The notes under the pieces are model-generated. The model saw nothing but the letters and a program-made list of their open reading frames with translations, searched no databases and was not told the origin of the DNA. A stretch of DNA of 47,713 nt from CAVTWJ01 sp963849485 (GTDB lineage: Bacteria > Oederibacteriota > Muellerivitia > Muellerivitales > Muellerivitaceae), in NCBI GenBank assembly GCA_963849485.1, contig CAWKIF010000087.1:1-47713 (forward strand). The letters run 5' to 3'. Positions within the stretch are counted from its first letter, which is position 1. Every line of letters begins with the position of its first letter. Below are positions 17,901 through 27,128 of this stretch, piece after piece. Position numbers and translations under genes: made by a program.

Positions 17901-20825
17901 ATAAGCGCTGTTTTTCTGCTCCAACCTGAGGCTGGGTTCCAAATGGGTCCGGCTTCCCGAAAAGCCGAGGCTGAGATTTTCGAAGGTGTATTTTTTAGCG
18001 ATAACCCCATCCGAGATCTGAAGGCTTCCTTCCAGGGGGAGCTGGTCCCAAACGCCCGACCCGAATCGAATTTTTCCCGACAGGATCCCATCCACTTTTA
18101 AGTCCGGGGGAATGAATTGGGCCACCTCGGGTAAATGGGAGACCAAGGTCGGAGCGATGGTGAGGGATCCCTTGAGGAGAGGAAGGGTCTGGCTCAAATT
18201 GAAACTTCCCCGCCCTTCGATGGAATCGCCCAGCTGGAATTTTCCTTCCAAGTTCATGTCCTGAAAGGTGGCGTCCACGAGGAAATGCGTGAAGGCATAG
18301 CCCTTGCTTTTTCCGTCGTCTATGCGGAAGGAATCGGAGGAAAACCGGCCCGTCCAGTTCTTAAACCAGGGTGTTCCTGTTTGGGCCCCCCAGAGGAAAT
18401 TTCCGGTCAAATAAGGTCCCTTGCCCAATTGAAAACCTTTTAAAAAAAATCTCAGGTTCATCTGCCCGGGTTGTGTATTCGTGTCCCAGCTCCCGCTGGC
18501 GATAAGGTCGTTTCGGCCTTGGGTTAACCTGACTTTCCGGATGATGATTTTGCCTTGGTCCCGGTTCAAGGAAGCCTCCGCTTGGTCCGCCCACCAGGAT
18601 CCCATTTTGAATTGAGTCACTACGGCGTCCCCATCTAAAACAGGGTTGTTTCGGACCCCGGTCAAATGCAACCTGCCGGTCAATACGCCCTCCAGCGGCT
18701 GGGGAGGATTGGACCATCCCGATAGCTCGACCAGAGTCGGGAGGGGAAAACCATTGGCGTTAAAAGTCAGATCCAGGAAATCATCCGCGATACCATATCG
18801 TCCCTTGGCTGAAAAAATTTGCCCGTATTCAAGGTCTCGAATCACGACCTCCGAGCGGGTATAAGCCAGTTCCACGGAAAGAGGATAGGAATCGCCTGGC
18901 TTGTTTCGATTCGGCGTTCCCCCGGGCGAGGTGGAGAGTTTGGAGAGGGTGATATTCGGGCCGTTCAAACGAACCACGATCTGGGGATCCCGCCCGGTCC
19001 CCGAAGTCCGGCCTTCCAGTTCCACCCTTCCTTTCACGTCCTGGAAACGCTCATGAAAAAACGGGAGTGTTTCCAGGTCGATTTCCTCCCCCGGGAGAGT
19101 GTTAAAACTCAGGGTCAGCGGCTGGTTCGGGTCCTTCGGGATAAAACCCGAACCCGAAAGTTTCCCGCCCTTCTTTGAAAAGGCCAATTCCAGTTGCTGG
19201 ACTTTCCACCCATCCGAAGTTTCAAGGACCCGGCTCTTCATTTGATCCTGTCCGTTGATCTTGGAATCCAGGGAAATGACCCCCTCTTCCCATTTAAAGA
19301 GATTTTGCATGGAATAAGCGTCATGGGAATCGGTGGCGCTAAAATCCGCCTGGTTCAAAGCTGAAACAACCGGATTTTGAAGGGTCCCAGAAAGTTGGAT
19401 TTGGGCCTGGGTTTTTCCCGGAAATTCCTTCCAACCCAACGAAAAGAAAAGACTCCCCAGATCCAGGTCCTTTAAATCCGCCGTGATGGAGAGGGGGGCG
19501 TCCGATTGGCCGGTTAAACCGATTTGGCCTTGAGCGGTGAAGGTGCCCTTGTAAAGATTGCCTTGCAGTCCGCTGAAGTAAAGCTGGCCATTTTCATAAC
19601 GGGCCTGGACCTTAAACCCCTCGATGGAGATCAAGCCCAAATGGGAGGCCCCCAGGTCGGCCTCGGCGGTCAAGAGGGGGTCTTGGAATGTACCGGCGAT
19701 TTCCAAGGAAGCCTTGCCCTGGCCCTCCCAGGGCGCTCCTTTCAATTTCAATAGGCCGGTGGAAAGGCTGGAGAGGTGCAAGTCTTCCGTCGAGGCCTGG
19801 ACCTGAATCGGTCGGCCGTCTAAGGGTAGGGTCCCATGGGCCTTCCAGTGGGTTCCGCCGGTTTCAAATCTCAAGTCGCCCAGGATCTCGATTTGCGCGG
19901 GCCTCACTTGAACCCTTCCATTGATTTTTTCGAAGGAAGCGGAAAGGGGTTTGGGCGATAGAAGGTTGGCGTCATGCAATTCAACCATTGGTGCAAACCA
20001 AAGCCCCCGGTCCGGCTGGTAAACGAGCGGGCAATCCGCGTCCAAGGTCCCCCCGGTCAATTGCCAACCCGCCAGGTCCTGGAGAATGAACCCGGCCTGC
20101 GCCAAGGGCCAATCCGCCAAATTCATCTTTCCCCAGACCTTCAAACTATCAAGGTGAAGGCTGCCGTTGAATCGCAAAAGTCCTTCCTCATTTCCGGCGG
20201 GGGGGCGGGAGGTGAGGATCAAGGACCAGTCGTTACCGTCGTTGGAGGAAGCCTCAAAATCAACCCCAGCCAATAGGGTTTGGGCATCCTTCCCGGCTTT
20301 TACCTTGAGGTTCCCGTTCTTGACAAACAATCTTGGAGCCGGAACCAAGAAAACAGGAAATTTTAAAGGGGAATTTTGGGTCAGCGGGGAAGAAAGGGTT
20401 GAGCCGTTCGACGGAGAGACGTATGAGATACCGGCGGAATCAGTGTGGTCATTTCGGATCAAGGTAACCTGGGGACGGGTGACCGTGAGGGACTGAACGC
20501 AGTTCTGCAGGGCTTTCCTGCGAACGATCAGGTTGATCAAATCCAGCTTCACGGCGACCTGATCGGCGTCCATATGGACCCGCCAGGGTGACCCGGGAAG
20601 GTCCAGGGACAATCCATTAAGGACCACGTTGCCCGCCAGGCTCCCTACCACGGAGGAAAGGGTCACCGGGCCTTGTGCAGCTTGAGAAAGGGCCTTCGTG
20701 ATGAGGGGCTTCAGCTCCGATTCAACCAAACGGTTAAAAAGCAGGAAGAGGATTCCCAAAAGCGCAAGGAGCCCCATGGACCCTAACAGCCATCGGGGCC
20801 GGCGGGGTTGGGGTCGGTCGGGCAT
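14946..20825 (-). CDS. tamB: TamB-like translocation and assembly protein with C-terminal extension
   Basis: This 1,959-residue AsmA/TamB-family protein has one N-terminal membrane anchor (about residues 13-33) and then more than a thousand residues of repeated beta strands, the form of a hydrophobic groove spanning the periplasm for lipid transport and barrel assembly. The DUF490-type C-terminal domain is seen around residues 1500-1860, with SIEGKDSDS, LRYLSHEFKLQDARLNIPKG and LLSYIMFGRDMTG. After the last barrel-docking strands a further 100 residues form what looks like a fibronectin III-like domain (KYHLSWTLD, SSGKMVQVLP, LSDSQDYKILI), which standard TamB proteins lack. ATG 20825 follows GGAAGGGGAAGGG and is 15 bp after the clpC stop. 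bamA lies downstream, with no tamA seen, so the partner may be BamA itself. Confidence 0.88.
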   Translation of the reverse strand: MPDRPQPRRPRWLLGSMGLLALLGILFLLFNRLVESELKPLITKALSQAAQGPVTLSSVVGSLAGNVVLNGLSLDLPGSPWRVHMDADQVAVKLDLINLIVRRKALQNCVQSLTVTRPQVTLIRNDHTDSAGISYVSPSNGSTLSSPLTQNSPLKFPVFLVPAPRLFVKNGNLKVKAGKDAQTLLAGVDFEASSNDGNDWSLILTSRPPAGNEEGLLRFNGSLHLDSLKVWGKMNLADWPLAQAGFILQDLAGWQLTGGTLDADCPLVYQPDRGLWFAPMVELHDANLLSPKPLSASFEKINGRVQVRPAQIEILGDLRFETGGTHWKAHGTLPLDGRPIQVQASTEDLHLSSLSTGLLKLKGAPWEGQGKASLEIAGTFQDPLLTAEADLGASHLGLISIEGFKVQARYENGQLYFSGLQGNLYKGTFTAQGQIGLTGQSDAPLSITADLKDLDLGSLFFSLGWKEFPGKTQAQIQLSGTLQNPVVSALNQADFSATDSHDAYSMQNLFKWEEGVISLDSKINGQDQMKSRVLETSDGWKVQQLELAFSKKGGKLSGSGFIPKDPNQPLTLSFNTLPGEEIDLETLPFFHERFQDVKGRVELEGRTSGTGRDPQIVVRLNGPNITLSKLSTSPGGTPNRNKPGDSYPLSVELAYTRSEVVIRDLEYGQIFSAKGRYGIADDFLDLTFNANGFPLPTLVELSGWSNPPQPLEGVLTGRLHLTGVRNNPVLDGDAVVTQFKMGSWWADQAEASLNRDQGKIIIRKVRLTQGRNDLIASGSWDTNTQPGQMNLRFFLKGFQLGKGPYLTGNFLWGAQTGTPWFKNWTGRFSSDSFRIDDGKSKGYAFTHFLVDATFQDMNLEGKFQLGDSIEGRGSFNLSQTLPLLKGSLTIAPTLVSHLPEVAQFIPPDLKVDGILSGKIRFGSGVWDQLPLEGSLQISDGVIAKKYTFENLSLGFSGSRTHLEPSLRLEQKNSAYELTGTLDSPKGFWSPSAKVDLKGPFNDSLARLLRLADLDPVKHQAEGSLKGELVVGGAWSKLDFDFSMSGDNLRFDDNQVVSSQLHCGYSDGRLFLDKTRLTLNKGEIDIERGSLSFDPSDPSHLSLAITGSANDLSISLFRLTNRVNLDGDLYLDEKAEKPTFAGKLSFLNSSSSTSPASPFVLNLRVKHKVLELLPLENSKPQLVGVLDLSVKDKIQFQQIQLLNAPGSFSVDGTLDLAGESHLSSDAKDIPIQQVAKWVMKDFPLSGQGNYHLVFDGPLTHPILTASLTVNNGQVGKLPFDLFTAQLKTKNDTLFLGDVEAPAEISRKGVYDFTVFGKVPLALTASTREETKDREMDLTARMDKGDFSLLLAAGLAKAASGSVSFEAHVTGTLDNPVVDSLDLDLEQCRMVPPMIAQSLEDINGRVKIRDNKLAVEDLNFRIGQGKIFITSPPIEKTRMVLDNFVPQYLDFRIRTVGDHGLWLNVPTIMKKNEEWGEIFFYGQTPDDPLLITGPLSEPHVIGTALLETGHYTFPPVPTLDENGQPIEYRELSNVYFRLNLVSGKNCWYQNDSNTNFLELKVDPGETISIEGKDSDSVPGDAGIKAQGSPTSSKGYLRYLSHEFKLQDARLNIPKGKLPYMQGHATDKFLNVELVTPGGSVQHTDMDVFLTFQGTFGNIDFTLDSNPRFSTNDKEIQQKVLLSYIMFGRDMTGYSGQAYNSQQLQQIYQQQNLGQVVPSAVIDTLNRLGTSQISSYIRPFFSSIGIDAQVTGNPLGGGSGPSAAPTPGGTTPEASGNTLAGTTQSMVNLQMIKPIDSHLSVETNFGLGRDIYTNTAELQARLGLDLSITNKLLLSGSVGQNDVNQNDERLEMRFKTDLPDIISPKPGDKEKPRFEQAEFYPVGKGKYHLSWTLDKYTQSAARIFDSSGKMVQVLPDKAGYGYKHELDVQGLSDSQDYKILITAKDPNGNEATTTLKIPALSD

Positions 20826-20840
20826 AGCCCTTCCCCTTCC

Positions 20841-23291
20841 TTAGACGGCCGAGGGTGATGCCGCTGGAGCCTCGTTCGGTTGGAAAACCAGTTTGTCCCC
20901 GGCGGATCCCAGGACCAAGTTTTGGCCGTCCTTGACATTGCCCCTCAACATTTCCTCGGCCAAAGCGTCCTCGACATAACGCTGGATCGTCCGTTTCATC
21001 TGGCGCGCACCATAGACCTTGTCGTAGCCTTTTTCGATCAGGAAATCACGGGCCGATTCGTTAAGGGCCAGGGATATTTTCTTGTCCTTCAGGCGGTTTT
21101 GAACGTCGGCCAGTTGAATGTCCACAATCTTCTCGATGTGTCCTCGGTCCAGGGGATGGAAGGTGATGATCTCATCCACCCGGTTGAGGAACTCGGGATT
21201 AAAGGCTTTCTTCAATTCAGTCTGAATTTTCCCCTTCATGCTGTCAAAGGAACCACCGGCAGCCTCAGGGTTGAAGCCGAGGGTTTTTTCCACGCCGATT
21301 TCCCTCGCCCCCAGGTTGCTGGTCATGATCACCACGGTGTTACGAAAATCCACCACCCGTCCCAGTGAATCGGTCAAGCGGCCGTCCTCAAGGATCTGGA
21401 GCATCACATTGAAAATTTCCGGATGGGCCTTCTCGATCTCGTCGAAAAGAACCACGCTATAGGGCTTGCGCCGGACTTTTTCGGTCAATTGACCCCCTTC
21501 GTCGTGGCCGACATATCCCGGGGGGGCTCCCGCCAGGCGGGACACGTTGAATTTTTCCATATACTCGCTCATGTCAAAACGGATCAGGGCGTCCTCGTCG
21601 TCGAATAGAAATTGCGCCAAAGCCCGCGCCAATTCGGTCTTGCCCACCCCCGTGGGACCCATGAACATGAAACTCCCAATCGGCTTTTTCGGGTTGCCGA
21701 TTCCCGCTCGACTCCGGCGTATGGCCTTCGCCAGCGAGTCGATGGCCTCATCCTGGCCCACGATTCGCTTGTGAAGTTCCTCCTCCATACGCATCAGCTT
21801 TTCGCTTTCCTTTTCCCCCAGTTTGATCATGGGAATCCCGGTCCATTTGGAAGCGACATAGGCGATGTCTTCCCAAGTGACGAGGGCCTCCTCCTTGCTC
21901 TTCATGTTTTCCCACTTTTCCTTTTCTTCCTGGAGCTTCTGGCGCATTTTTTTCATCTTGTCCCGGAGATCGGCGGCCCGTTCGAACTCCTGGGTCTTGA
22001 TGGCTTCCTCTTTTTCCTGCTTCACCCGTTCCAGGTCCTTCTCCAGGGTGCGTATCTCGGGCGGCATCGTGGTGATGCGAAGCCGGGTGCGGCTTCCCGC
22101 CTCATCGATCAAATCAATGGCCTTGTCGGGCAGGAAACGGCCGGAGATATAACGGTGGGAGAGCTGGGCGGCCGCCTCGACGGCGTCATCCGTGATGCGG
22201 ACCCGATGATGGGCCTCATACCGGTCTCGAAGTCCCTTGATGATTTGAACCGTCTCGTCCACCGAGGGCTCGTCCACCATAATCATCTGGAATCGCCTTT
22301 CCAGTGCGCCGTCCTTCTCGATGTACTTCCGGTACTCATTTAAGGTCGTGGCACCGATGCACTGGAGTTCTCCCCGGGCGAGGGCGGGCTTGAGCATATT
22401 GGAGGCGTCAATGGCCCCCTCGGCGGCTCCCGCCCCCACCAGGGTATGGAGCTCATCCACAAATAGGATCACCTTGCCCGATTGTCGGATCTCATTGATG
22501 ACGGCTTTTAGTCGTTCCTCGAACTCGCCCCGATACTTCGTGCCGGCCACCAAAGCGGCCAGGTCCAAAGTCACGATGCGCCGGTCCAAAAGTAATTCCG
22601 GAATGTTTCCCTCTTTAATCCTCTGGGCCAGACCCTCAGCAATGGCTGTCTTTCCAACACCCGGCTCGCCGATCAAGACTGGGTTGTTTTTAGTGCGGCG
22701 GGAAAGGATCTGGATGACTCGCTCGATCTCATCTTCCCGGCCTATGACCGGGTCAAGTTTGGAATCCCGAGCCATCTGGGTGAGGTCTCGGCCGAAGGCG
22801 TCCAGGGCCGGGGTTTTGGATTTCTTGACTTGTTTGGAAAATTTGGGAAAAGTGCCGCCCAAAAGATTAATGACCATATCACGAGATTTTTCGTAGGACA
22901 CGCCTAAGTTCTCGAGCGCCCGGGCAGCGACCCCTTCCCCTTCCTGGATGATGCCTAATAGAAGGTGTTCGGTTCCAATATAATTATGGCCGAGTTTTTG
23001 GGATTCTTCCGCCGCCAATTCCAAAACCTTCTTGGCGGAGGGGGTGAATTGCGGATCGCCGATCGTCAAGGTATCTGAGGAGGGGGTGGTCAGGTTTTCC
23101 ACCTCGATCCGGACCGATTCCAGATCCACACCCAGCGATTCCAATACGGCCACGGCTACCCCACCGCCCTCGCGGATGAGCCCCAAAAGCAAGTGCTCAG
23201 TGCCGATGAAGTTGTGGTTCAGCCGCCTGGCCTCTTCCTTGGCCAAGGGGTTAATGACCTTCTTGGCCCGTTCCGTGAAACGCTCGAACAT
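20841..23291 (-). CDS. clpC: ATP-dependent unfoldase ClpC
   Basis: ClpC is a hexameric AAA+ unfoldase that feeds proteins to ClpP. ATG 23291 (MFERFTERAKKVI) has AAGGAGAA upstream and fits the family start. Two Clp-N repeats occupy residues 1-145. AAA1 has Walker A GEPGVGKT (208-215); the middle domain has a UVR-type helix (EEAIKTQEFERAADLRDKM, about 428-446), the region that binds McsB or other adaptors; AAA2 has GPTGVGKT (545-552). LGF at 671-673 sits where the ClpP-docking tripeptide is expected. At 816 residues it is normal. It follows mcsA-mcsB in the same direction, as in Firmicutes, but no ctsR repressor gene is present and no CtsR-type operator was seen. Confidence 0.95.
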   Translation of the reverse strand: MFERFTERAKKVINPLAKEEARRLNHNFIGTEHLLLGLIREGGGVAVAVLESLGVDLESVRIEVENLTTPSSDTLTIGDPQFTPSAKKVLELAAEESQKLGHNYIGTEHLLLGIIQEGEGVAARALENLGVSYEKSRDMVINLLGGTFPKFSKQVKKSKTPALDAFGRDLTQMARDSKLDPVIGREDEIERVIQILSRRTKNNPVLIGEPGVGKTAIAEGLAQRIKEGNIPELLLDRRIVTLDLAALVAGTKYRGEFEERLKAVINEIRQSGKVILFVDELHTLVGAGAAEGAIDASNMLKPALARGELQCIGATTLNEYRKYIEKDGALERRFQMIMVDEPSVDETVQIIKGLRDRYEAHHRVRITDDAVEAAAQLSHRYISGRFLPDKAIDLIDEAGSRTRLRITTMPPEIRTLEKDLERVKQEKEEAIKTQEFERAADLRDKMKKMRQKLQEEKEKWENMKSKEEALVTWEDIAYVASKWTGIPMIKLGEKESEKLMRMEEELHKRIVGQDEAIDSLAKAIRRSRAGIGNPKKPIGSFMFMGPTGVGKTELARALAQFLFDDEDALIRFDMSEYMEKFNVSRLAGAPPGYVGHDEGGQLTEKVRRKPYSVVLFDEIEKAHPEIFNVMLQILEDGRLTDSLGRVVDFRNTVVIMTSNLGAREIGVEKTLGFNPEAAGGSFDSMKGKIQTELKKAFNPEFLNRVDEIITFHPLDRGHIEKIVDIQLADVQNRLKDKKISLALNESARDFLIEKGYDKVYGARQMKRTIQRYVEDALAEEMLRGNVKDGQNLVLGSAGDKLVFQPNEAPAASPSAV

Positions 23292-23370
23292 GAAGTTCTC
23301 CTTAAAATTAGCTGTCAATGGGACATTTCAGCCGATGCCCGGGGATAAATCAATGAGGAAGTCCCAACCT

Positions 23371-24432
23371 TTAAGCCGGTTCCACATCCCGCAAAAACCG
23401 ATTTAACAGTCGGGCCCTCCCGACTAATTCGGCAGAAGGGTTCATATCACCCTTCGTATTCTTGGCCAAATGGGCCGGTTGAATCATGATCAGAAGACGG
23501 TTCAAATTTGGCAAGTCGATACCCTTTAATAATTTTTGAAAAATCCCAACCCTCAGACCCGAAAGCCCGTCCAACCCCTCCTGCAGATCCACCAAACGGG
23601 CTAACTTCAGGGTTCCCAACCCCCGGCAAATCCGGTCGGTGACCTTTTCCATGTCGTGCTGAAGGAGGGCCTTTTGGGCCATGGTTTCCGCTTCTACCAT
23701 TTGACGTGCCACCCGCTCGATGTGTTCCACAATTTCTTTGGTGGTTTTCCCCAGGGAGGATTGATTCGATATCTGGAAAAAGGCGCTGGCAACCTGGGTT
23801 GTTTCCCCTTGGAATCCCCGGACATTCAGGCCCACCTGGGCTACCCCCTGCAGAACCTGGGCGATTCGGTTGGAATAGACTAAAGCGGGCAAATGAACCA
23901 TTACGCTCGCCCGGAAAGCCAGCCCGAGATTGGTGGGGCAGGCGGTCAAATAGCCGTATTGGGGATTCTTTGCGAAAGGAAGCCGTTCCGAGAGGCGCTG
24001 TTCCACCTGGCCCAGGGCCTGGGTGGCTTCCTTAAGGGCGAGCCCGCTTCGGAATGCCTGCAGGCGGATCTGGTCTTCCTCATTGATCAGGAAGCTGAAA
24101 CCCTGTGACTCATCAAAAGCCACGGCCCGTTCCCCGAGACTCGCCGCGTGCTCCGTGGAGATGATCTGCCGTTCGGTTAGGAACTGACGGTCCAGGGAGG
24201 AGACTTCGTTCAGGCGGACGAAGGAGAGATGGGAAAGCGCGGGTTCGGTGAGGAGGGCCCTCTGGACTGTCTCGACAATTTCCCTCTGTTCGGACGCGCT
24301 GGCATGGTGGGGGAATTTCCGCCCATCGAAATTCCGGGCGAAACGCACCCGGGTTGAGACCACGGTCCCATCCAGGGGGCCCGGTTGGACAAACCATTCC
24401 CCGGTGGATTTCAACAGTTCCTCAAAGGCCAT
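23371..24432 (-). CDS. mcsB: Protein arginine kinase McsB
   Basis: McsB phosphorylates arginines on proteins, marking them for ClpC-ClpP. The ATP:guanido phosphotransferase signature STRVRFARN (26-34), the NEEDQIRLQ loop (117-125) and the conserved Cys165 in GYLTACPTNLG are all present, so the enzyme should be active. The 353-residue length matches bacterial McsB rather than eukaryotic creatine/arginine kinases. One base separates its ATG from the mcsA stop. Activation by McsA is expected from the Bacillus system; use of phosphoarginine tagging in this diderm host is inference from gene order. Confidence 0.93.
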   Translation of the reverse strand: MAFEELLKSTGEWFVQPGPLDGTVVSTRVRFARNFDGRKFPHHASASEQREIVETVQRALLTEPALSHLSFVRLNEVSSLDRQFLTERQIISTEHAASLGERAVAFDESQGFSFLINEEDQIRLQAFRSGLALKEATQALGQVEQRLSERLPFAKNPQYGYLTACPTNLGLAFRASVMVHLPALVYSNRIAQVLQGVAQVGLNVRGFQGETTQVASAFFQISNQSSLGKTTKEIVEHIERVARQMVEAETMAQKALLQHDMEKVTDRICRGLGTLKLARLVDLQEGLDGLSGLRVGIFQKLLKGIDLPNLNRLLIMIQPAHLAKNTKGDMNPSAELVGRARLLNRFLRDVEPA

Positions 24433-24433
24433 C

Positions 24434-25015
24434 CTATTCGCTCTCCAGTTTCTTGATCTCGTCCCTCAATCGAGCAGCTTCCTCAAATTTTTCTTTCTTG
24501 ATCGCTAGCTTCATGTCATTTCTCATCCGGACGATAGGGTCTCCCGGTTGATTATGGTCGGATGACGCCGCCACTTCTAAAAGATCCGGGGCTTGAGACT
24601 CTACCGCAAACTCCTCCAAGTGACGAGCATGCCCGTGAATGCTGGTGATCAGGTTCTCCATCACAGGGGCAAATGCCTCATAACATCGAGTGCATCCCAG
24701 GCGGCCATTCAGTCGAAAAGTTGAAAGCTGATAACCACAATGGGGACATTGGAGTTGGGTGTCGGGGTTTGGAAAGGCAGGACCACCCGAATCCACCCCT
24801 CCAGCGGGAGTGTCCGGGTTGCCCCAAGGCAGCATTTGGTGAATCAGGCCGGTCAAGGCCGCTAGGGGATGGAAATTGAGGGCGCTCCAAACCCCAAAAG
24901 AAGGGCCCTGTTCCCGTGCGCATTCCTCGCACAAGTGGGCCTGGGTCGTCTCATTGCCCACGGTCTGGGAGAAAAAGACCGTGGCCGGCCGCTGTCCGCA
25001 TTTTTGGCAAAGCAT
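24434..25015 (-). CDS. mcsA: McsA-like zinc-finger activator with UVR motif
   Basis: McsA activates McsB. Four CxxC pairs are visible: Cys3/6, Cys29/32, Cys90/93 and Cys108/111, enough for two zinc sites. The C-terminal 40 residues (MKLAIKKEKFEEAARLRDEIKKLE) form a UVR helix pair. ATG 25015, following GAGGGG, is preferred over a GTG two codons upstream. The 193 residues are close to the Bacillus protein, with a Gly/Pro-rich spacer between the zinc-binding halves. It is the first gene of the mcsA-mcsB-clpC run, 115 bp after lolD. Confidence 0.9.
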   Translation of the reverse strand: MLCQKCGQRPATVFFSQTVGNETTQAHLCEECAREQGPSFGVWSALNFHPLAALTGLIHQMLPWGNPDTPAGGVDSGGPAFPNPDTQLQCPHCGYQLSTFRLNGRLGCTRCYEAFAPVMENLITSIHGHARHLEEFAVESQAPDLLEVAASSDHNQPGDPIVRMRNDMKLAIKKEKFEEAARLRDEIKKLESE

Positions 25016-25130
25016 CTTCACCCCTCAAATAATAACGCTGGTTTTTTTCTCATCTTCTCAGATTTTCGTTATAAAAAATTGCGCCGAAACAAATCTATTT
25101 TAAATTCGTTAGGCTGAGATACAACCTTCT

Positions 25131-25811
25131 TCAGTTTCTCTTTTGGGTCACTTGTCCCTGGTTTAGCGTCAAGACATGGTCCGCTCTTTTGGCCAGGGGT
25201 TCGTAATGGGTCACGACAATCAGGGTCCGGCCCTCGGTTTGGCAGAGTTTCCAAAGGGCGTCATGGATGCCCTCGGCGGTCTTTGCGTCCAGATTCCCGG
25301 TGGGCTCATCGGCCAGGATCACCTCCGGCTCATTCATCATGGCCCGGCAAACCGCCACCCTTTGCTGTTCCCCGCCGGAAAGTTCCCCGGGTTTGTGGTT
25401 CGCACGGTTGGCCAGGCCCACCTGGGCCAAAAGCTTTCCCGCCCGTTCCACGCATTCGTCATAGGGTTTCCGGCCAACCCTTCCCGGAAGAAGGATATTC
25501 TCCAGTGCTGTCAGTTCCGGCATCAGGTGGTGGAATTGGAAAACAAAACCAAAGAACCTGTTCCGCAGGGCCGACAACGAATCCCCAGCCATGTCGTAGA
25601 GGGACTGGTGGCGGCAATAGACTTTGCCCTCGGAAGGGCTGCTCAAACCCCCGAGCAGGGTCAAGAGGGTGCTCTTGCCAGAACCCGATGGGCCGAGGAT
25701 GACCGTGATGTCCCCCGCGTCCAGGGTAAAGGAGACGTTTTTCAAGGCTTGAACTTCCTGCCCATCCATACGGAAGGTCTTCGTGACCTTCTCGACTTCC
25801 AGAATTTCCAT
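25131..25811 (-). CDS. lolD: Lipoprotein-releasing ABC transporter ATPase LolD
   Basis: LolD powers release of lipoproteins from the inner membrane toward the outer membrane. Walker A GPSGSGKS is at 40-47, the Q-loop in FQFHHLMPEL near 91-100, the signature LSGGEQQR at 144-151, and Walker B VILADEPTGNLD at 164-175. At 226 residues it is a MacB/LolD-family ATPase; the adjacent LolC-type permease decides for lipoprotein release. AGGAGG precedes the ATG. It is 19 bp downstream of the permease gene. Confidence 0.92.
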   Translation of the reverse strand: MEILEVEKVTKTFRMDGQEVQALKNVSFTLDAGDITVILGPSGSGKSTLLTLLGGLSSPSEGKVYCRHQSLYDMAGDSLSALRNRFFGFVFQFHHLMPELTALENILLPGRVGRKPYDECVERAGKLLAQVGLANRANHKPGELSGGEQQRVAVCRAMMNEPEVILADEPTGNLDAKTAEGIHDALWKLCQTEGRTLIVVTHYEPLAKRADHVLTLNQGQVTQKRN

Positions 25812-25830
25812 CTCGCCTCACCTCCTTTCT

Positions 25831-27084
25831 TTAACTGTAGCGGATCGCCTCGACGGGCTCCAGCTTGGCGGCTTGCACGGCCGGGTAAAGGGTCGCCACG
25901 AAACATAGGACGACCGAGAGAATCGGGATCAAGCCATAACAAAGGGCGGGTTCCACCTTCACGGGTAGACGGTCGATGTAATAAACCATTCCACCGCCCG
26001 GCATGGGAATGGGGAATCGGGCGATGATCTCACAAAGGACAAAACCGCCAAACAGCCCGACGACGATACCGATGATCCCGATGAACATCCCCTCAAAGAT
26101 AAAGAGAAGCGTAATACTGCGGTTCGTGGCCCCCATGGCCTTGAGGATGCCGATCTCCCGGGTCTTTTCAATGACCATCATGGTCAAGGGATTCACGATA
26201 TTGAGGGCCGCCACCAGCACGATGAGGAAAAGGATGATCCCCATCACCCATTTTTCCGTTTGAAGCGCGATGAAAAGGTTGTGGTTCATCTGCAGCCAGT
26301 CCTGGACGAAATAGGCCCCATTGAACTTGTCCCGGATGGACTTGGCGACCTTGGGTGCCAAGTCCACATCATCCACCTTGACCGCGACCCCCGTCACGTT
26401 GGGGGCTAGTTGGTACATTTTTTGGCCATTGTCGAGGGATACATAACTATAGGCCGAATCGTAGTCGTACATGCCCGTGGAAAGAATCCCCACGACCTGG
26501 AACTTGAGGCTGCGGGGCATCATCCCTAGGGGTGTCTGCTGGAGGATGGGCAGGAACAGGATCAGGTCATCGCCCACCGTGACCTGAAGCCTTTGGGCCA
26601 ACTCGGCGCCCAGGAAAATGCGCTCGTTTCGCCCGGCTCCGGCGCTCGCGGGCAGGACTAGGTCGGTGGCCTTGGCGCTCCAGAGGTATTTATTGAGGTC
26701 CGCGATGGCCTGGGGAGCGTTGGGGTCGACGCCCCAAACCATGACGCCCAAAGACCTTTCCTTGGACCGGGCCAGGGCCTGGCCCTCGACATAGGGGCCC
26801 ACCGCCTTGACGTGAGGGAGGGTCCGGATAGTGTCGGTAATTTTCTGAAATTCAGAAAGGGGCCGGTTGCGGTAGCCCGACACCACGATATGGGCGTTCA
26901 AGCCGACGATTTTGGACTTCAAGTCGTCGTCAAAACCGTTCATCACCGAAAGGACCACGTTCAAAGCCATCACCCCGATGGCCACACCCAATACCGAGAG
27001 CCAAGTCAAGACCGATATAGCCTTGCGCTGGCGCTTGGAGCGCAGGTACCGCAAGCCCAGAAAGATTTCAAAAGGGAAATTCAC
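25831..27084 (-). CDS. lolC: Lipoprotein-releasing ABC transporter permease LolC/E
   Basis: The permease partner of LolD. It has the family layout: a cytoplasmic FEIFLGLRYLRSKRQRK start, a first membrane helix (about 22-45), a long periplasmic MacB-type domain, then three helices in the last 150 residues. MNGFDDDLKSKI and GILKAMGA are typical LolC/E motifs. The GTG start at 27084 is supported by GAAGG upstream. Only one permease gene is present, so the complex is either a homodimer or has a second subunit encoded elsewhere. Confidence 0.92.
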   Translation of the reverse strand: MNFPFEIFLGLRYLRSKRQRKAISVLTWLSVLGVAIGVMALNVVLSVMNGFDDDLKSKIVGLNAHIVVSGYRNRPLSEFQKITDTIRTLPHVKAVGPYVEGQALARSKERSLGVMVWGVDPNAPQAIADLNKYLWSAKATDLVLPASAGAGRNERIFLGAELAQRLQVTVGDDLILFLPILQQTPLGMMPRSLKFQVVGILSTGMYDYDSAYSYVSLDNGQKMYQLAPNVTGVAVKVDDVDLAPKVAKSIRDKFNGAYFVQDWLQMNHNLFIALQTEKWVMGIILFLIVLVAALNIVNPLTMMVIEKTREIGILKAMGATNRSITLLFIFEGMFIGIIGIVVGLFGGFVLCEIIARFPIPMPGGGMVYYIDRLPVKVEPALCYGLIPILSVVLCFVATLYPAVQAAKLEPVEAIRYS

Positions 27085-27128
27085 TTCGACGCCTTCAGGC
27101 CGGGAGGTGGAACCCCTCCCCGGCGAAT

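Noticed and set aside
20841..25130. A CtsR operator or CIRCE element ahead of mcsA or clpC
   Set aside because: No AGGTCAAA direct repeat or TTAGCACTC inverted repeat could be found upstream of either gene.
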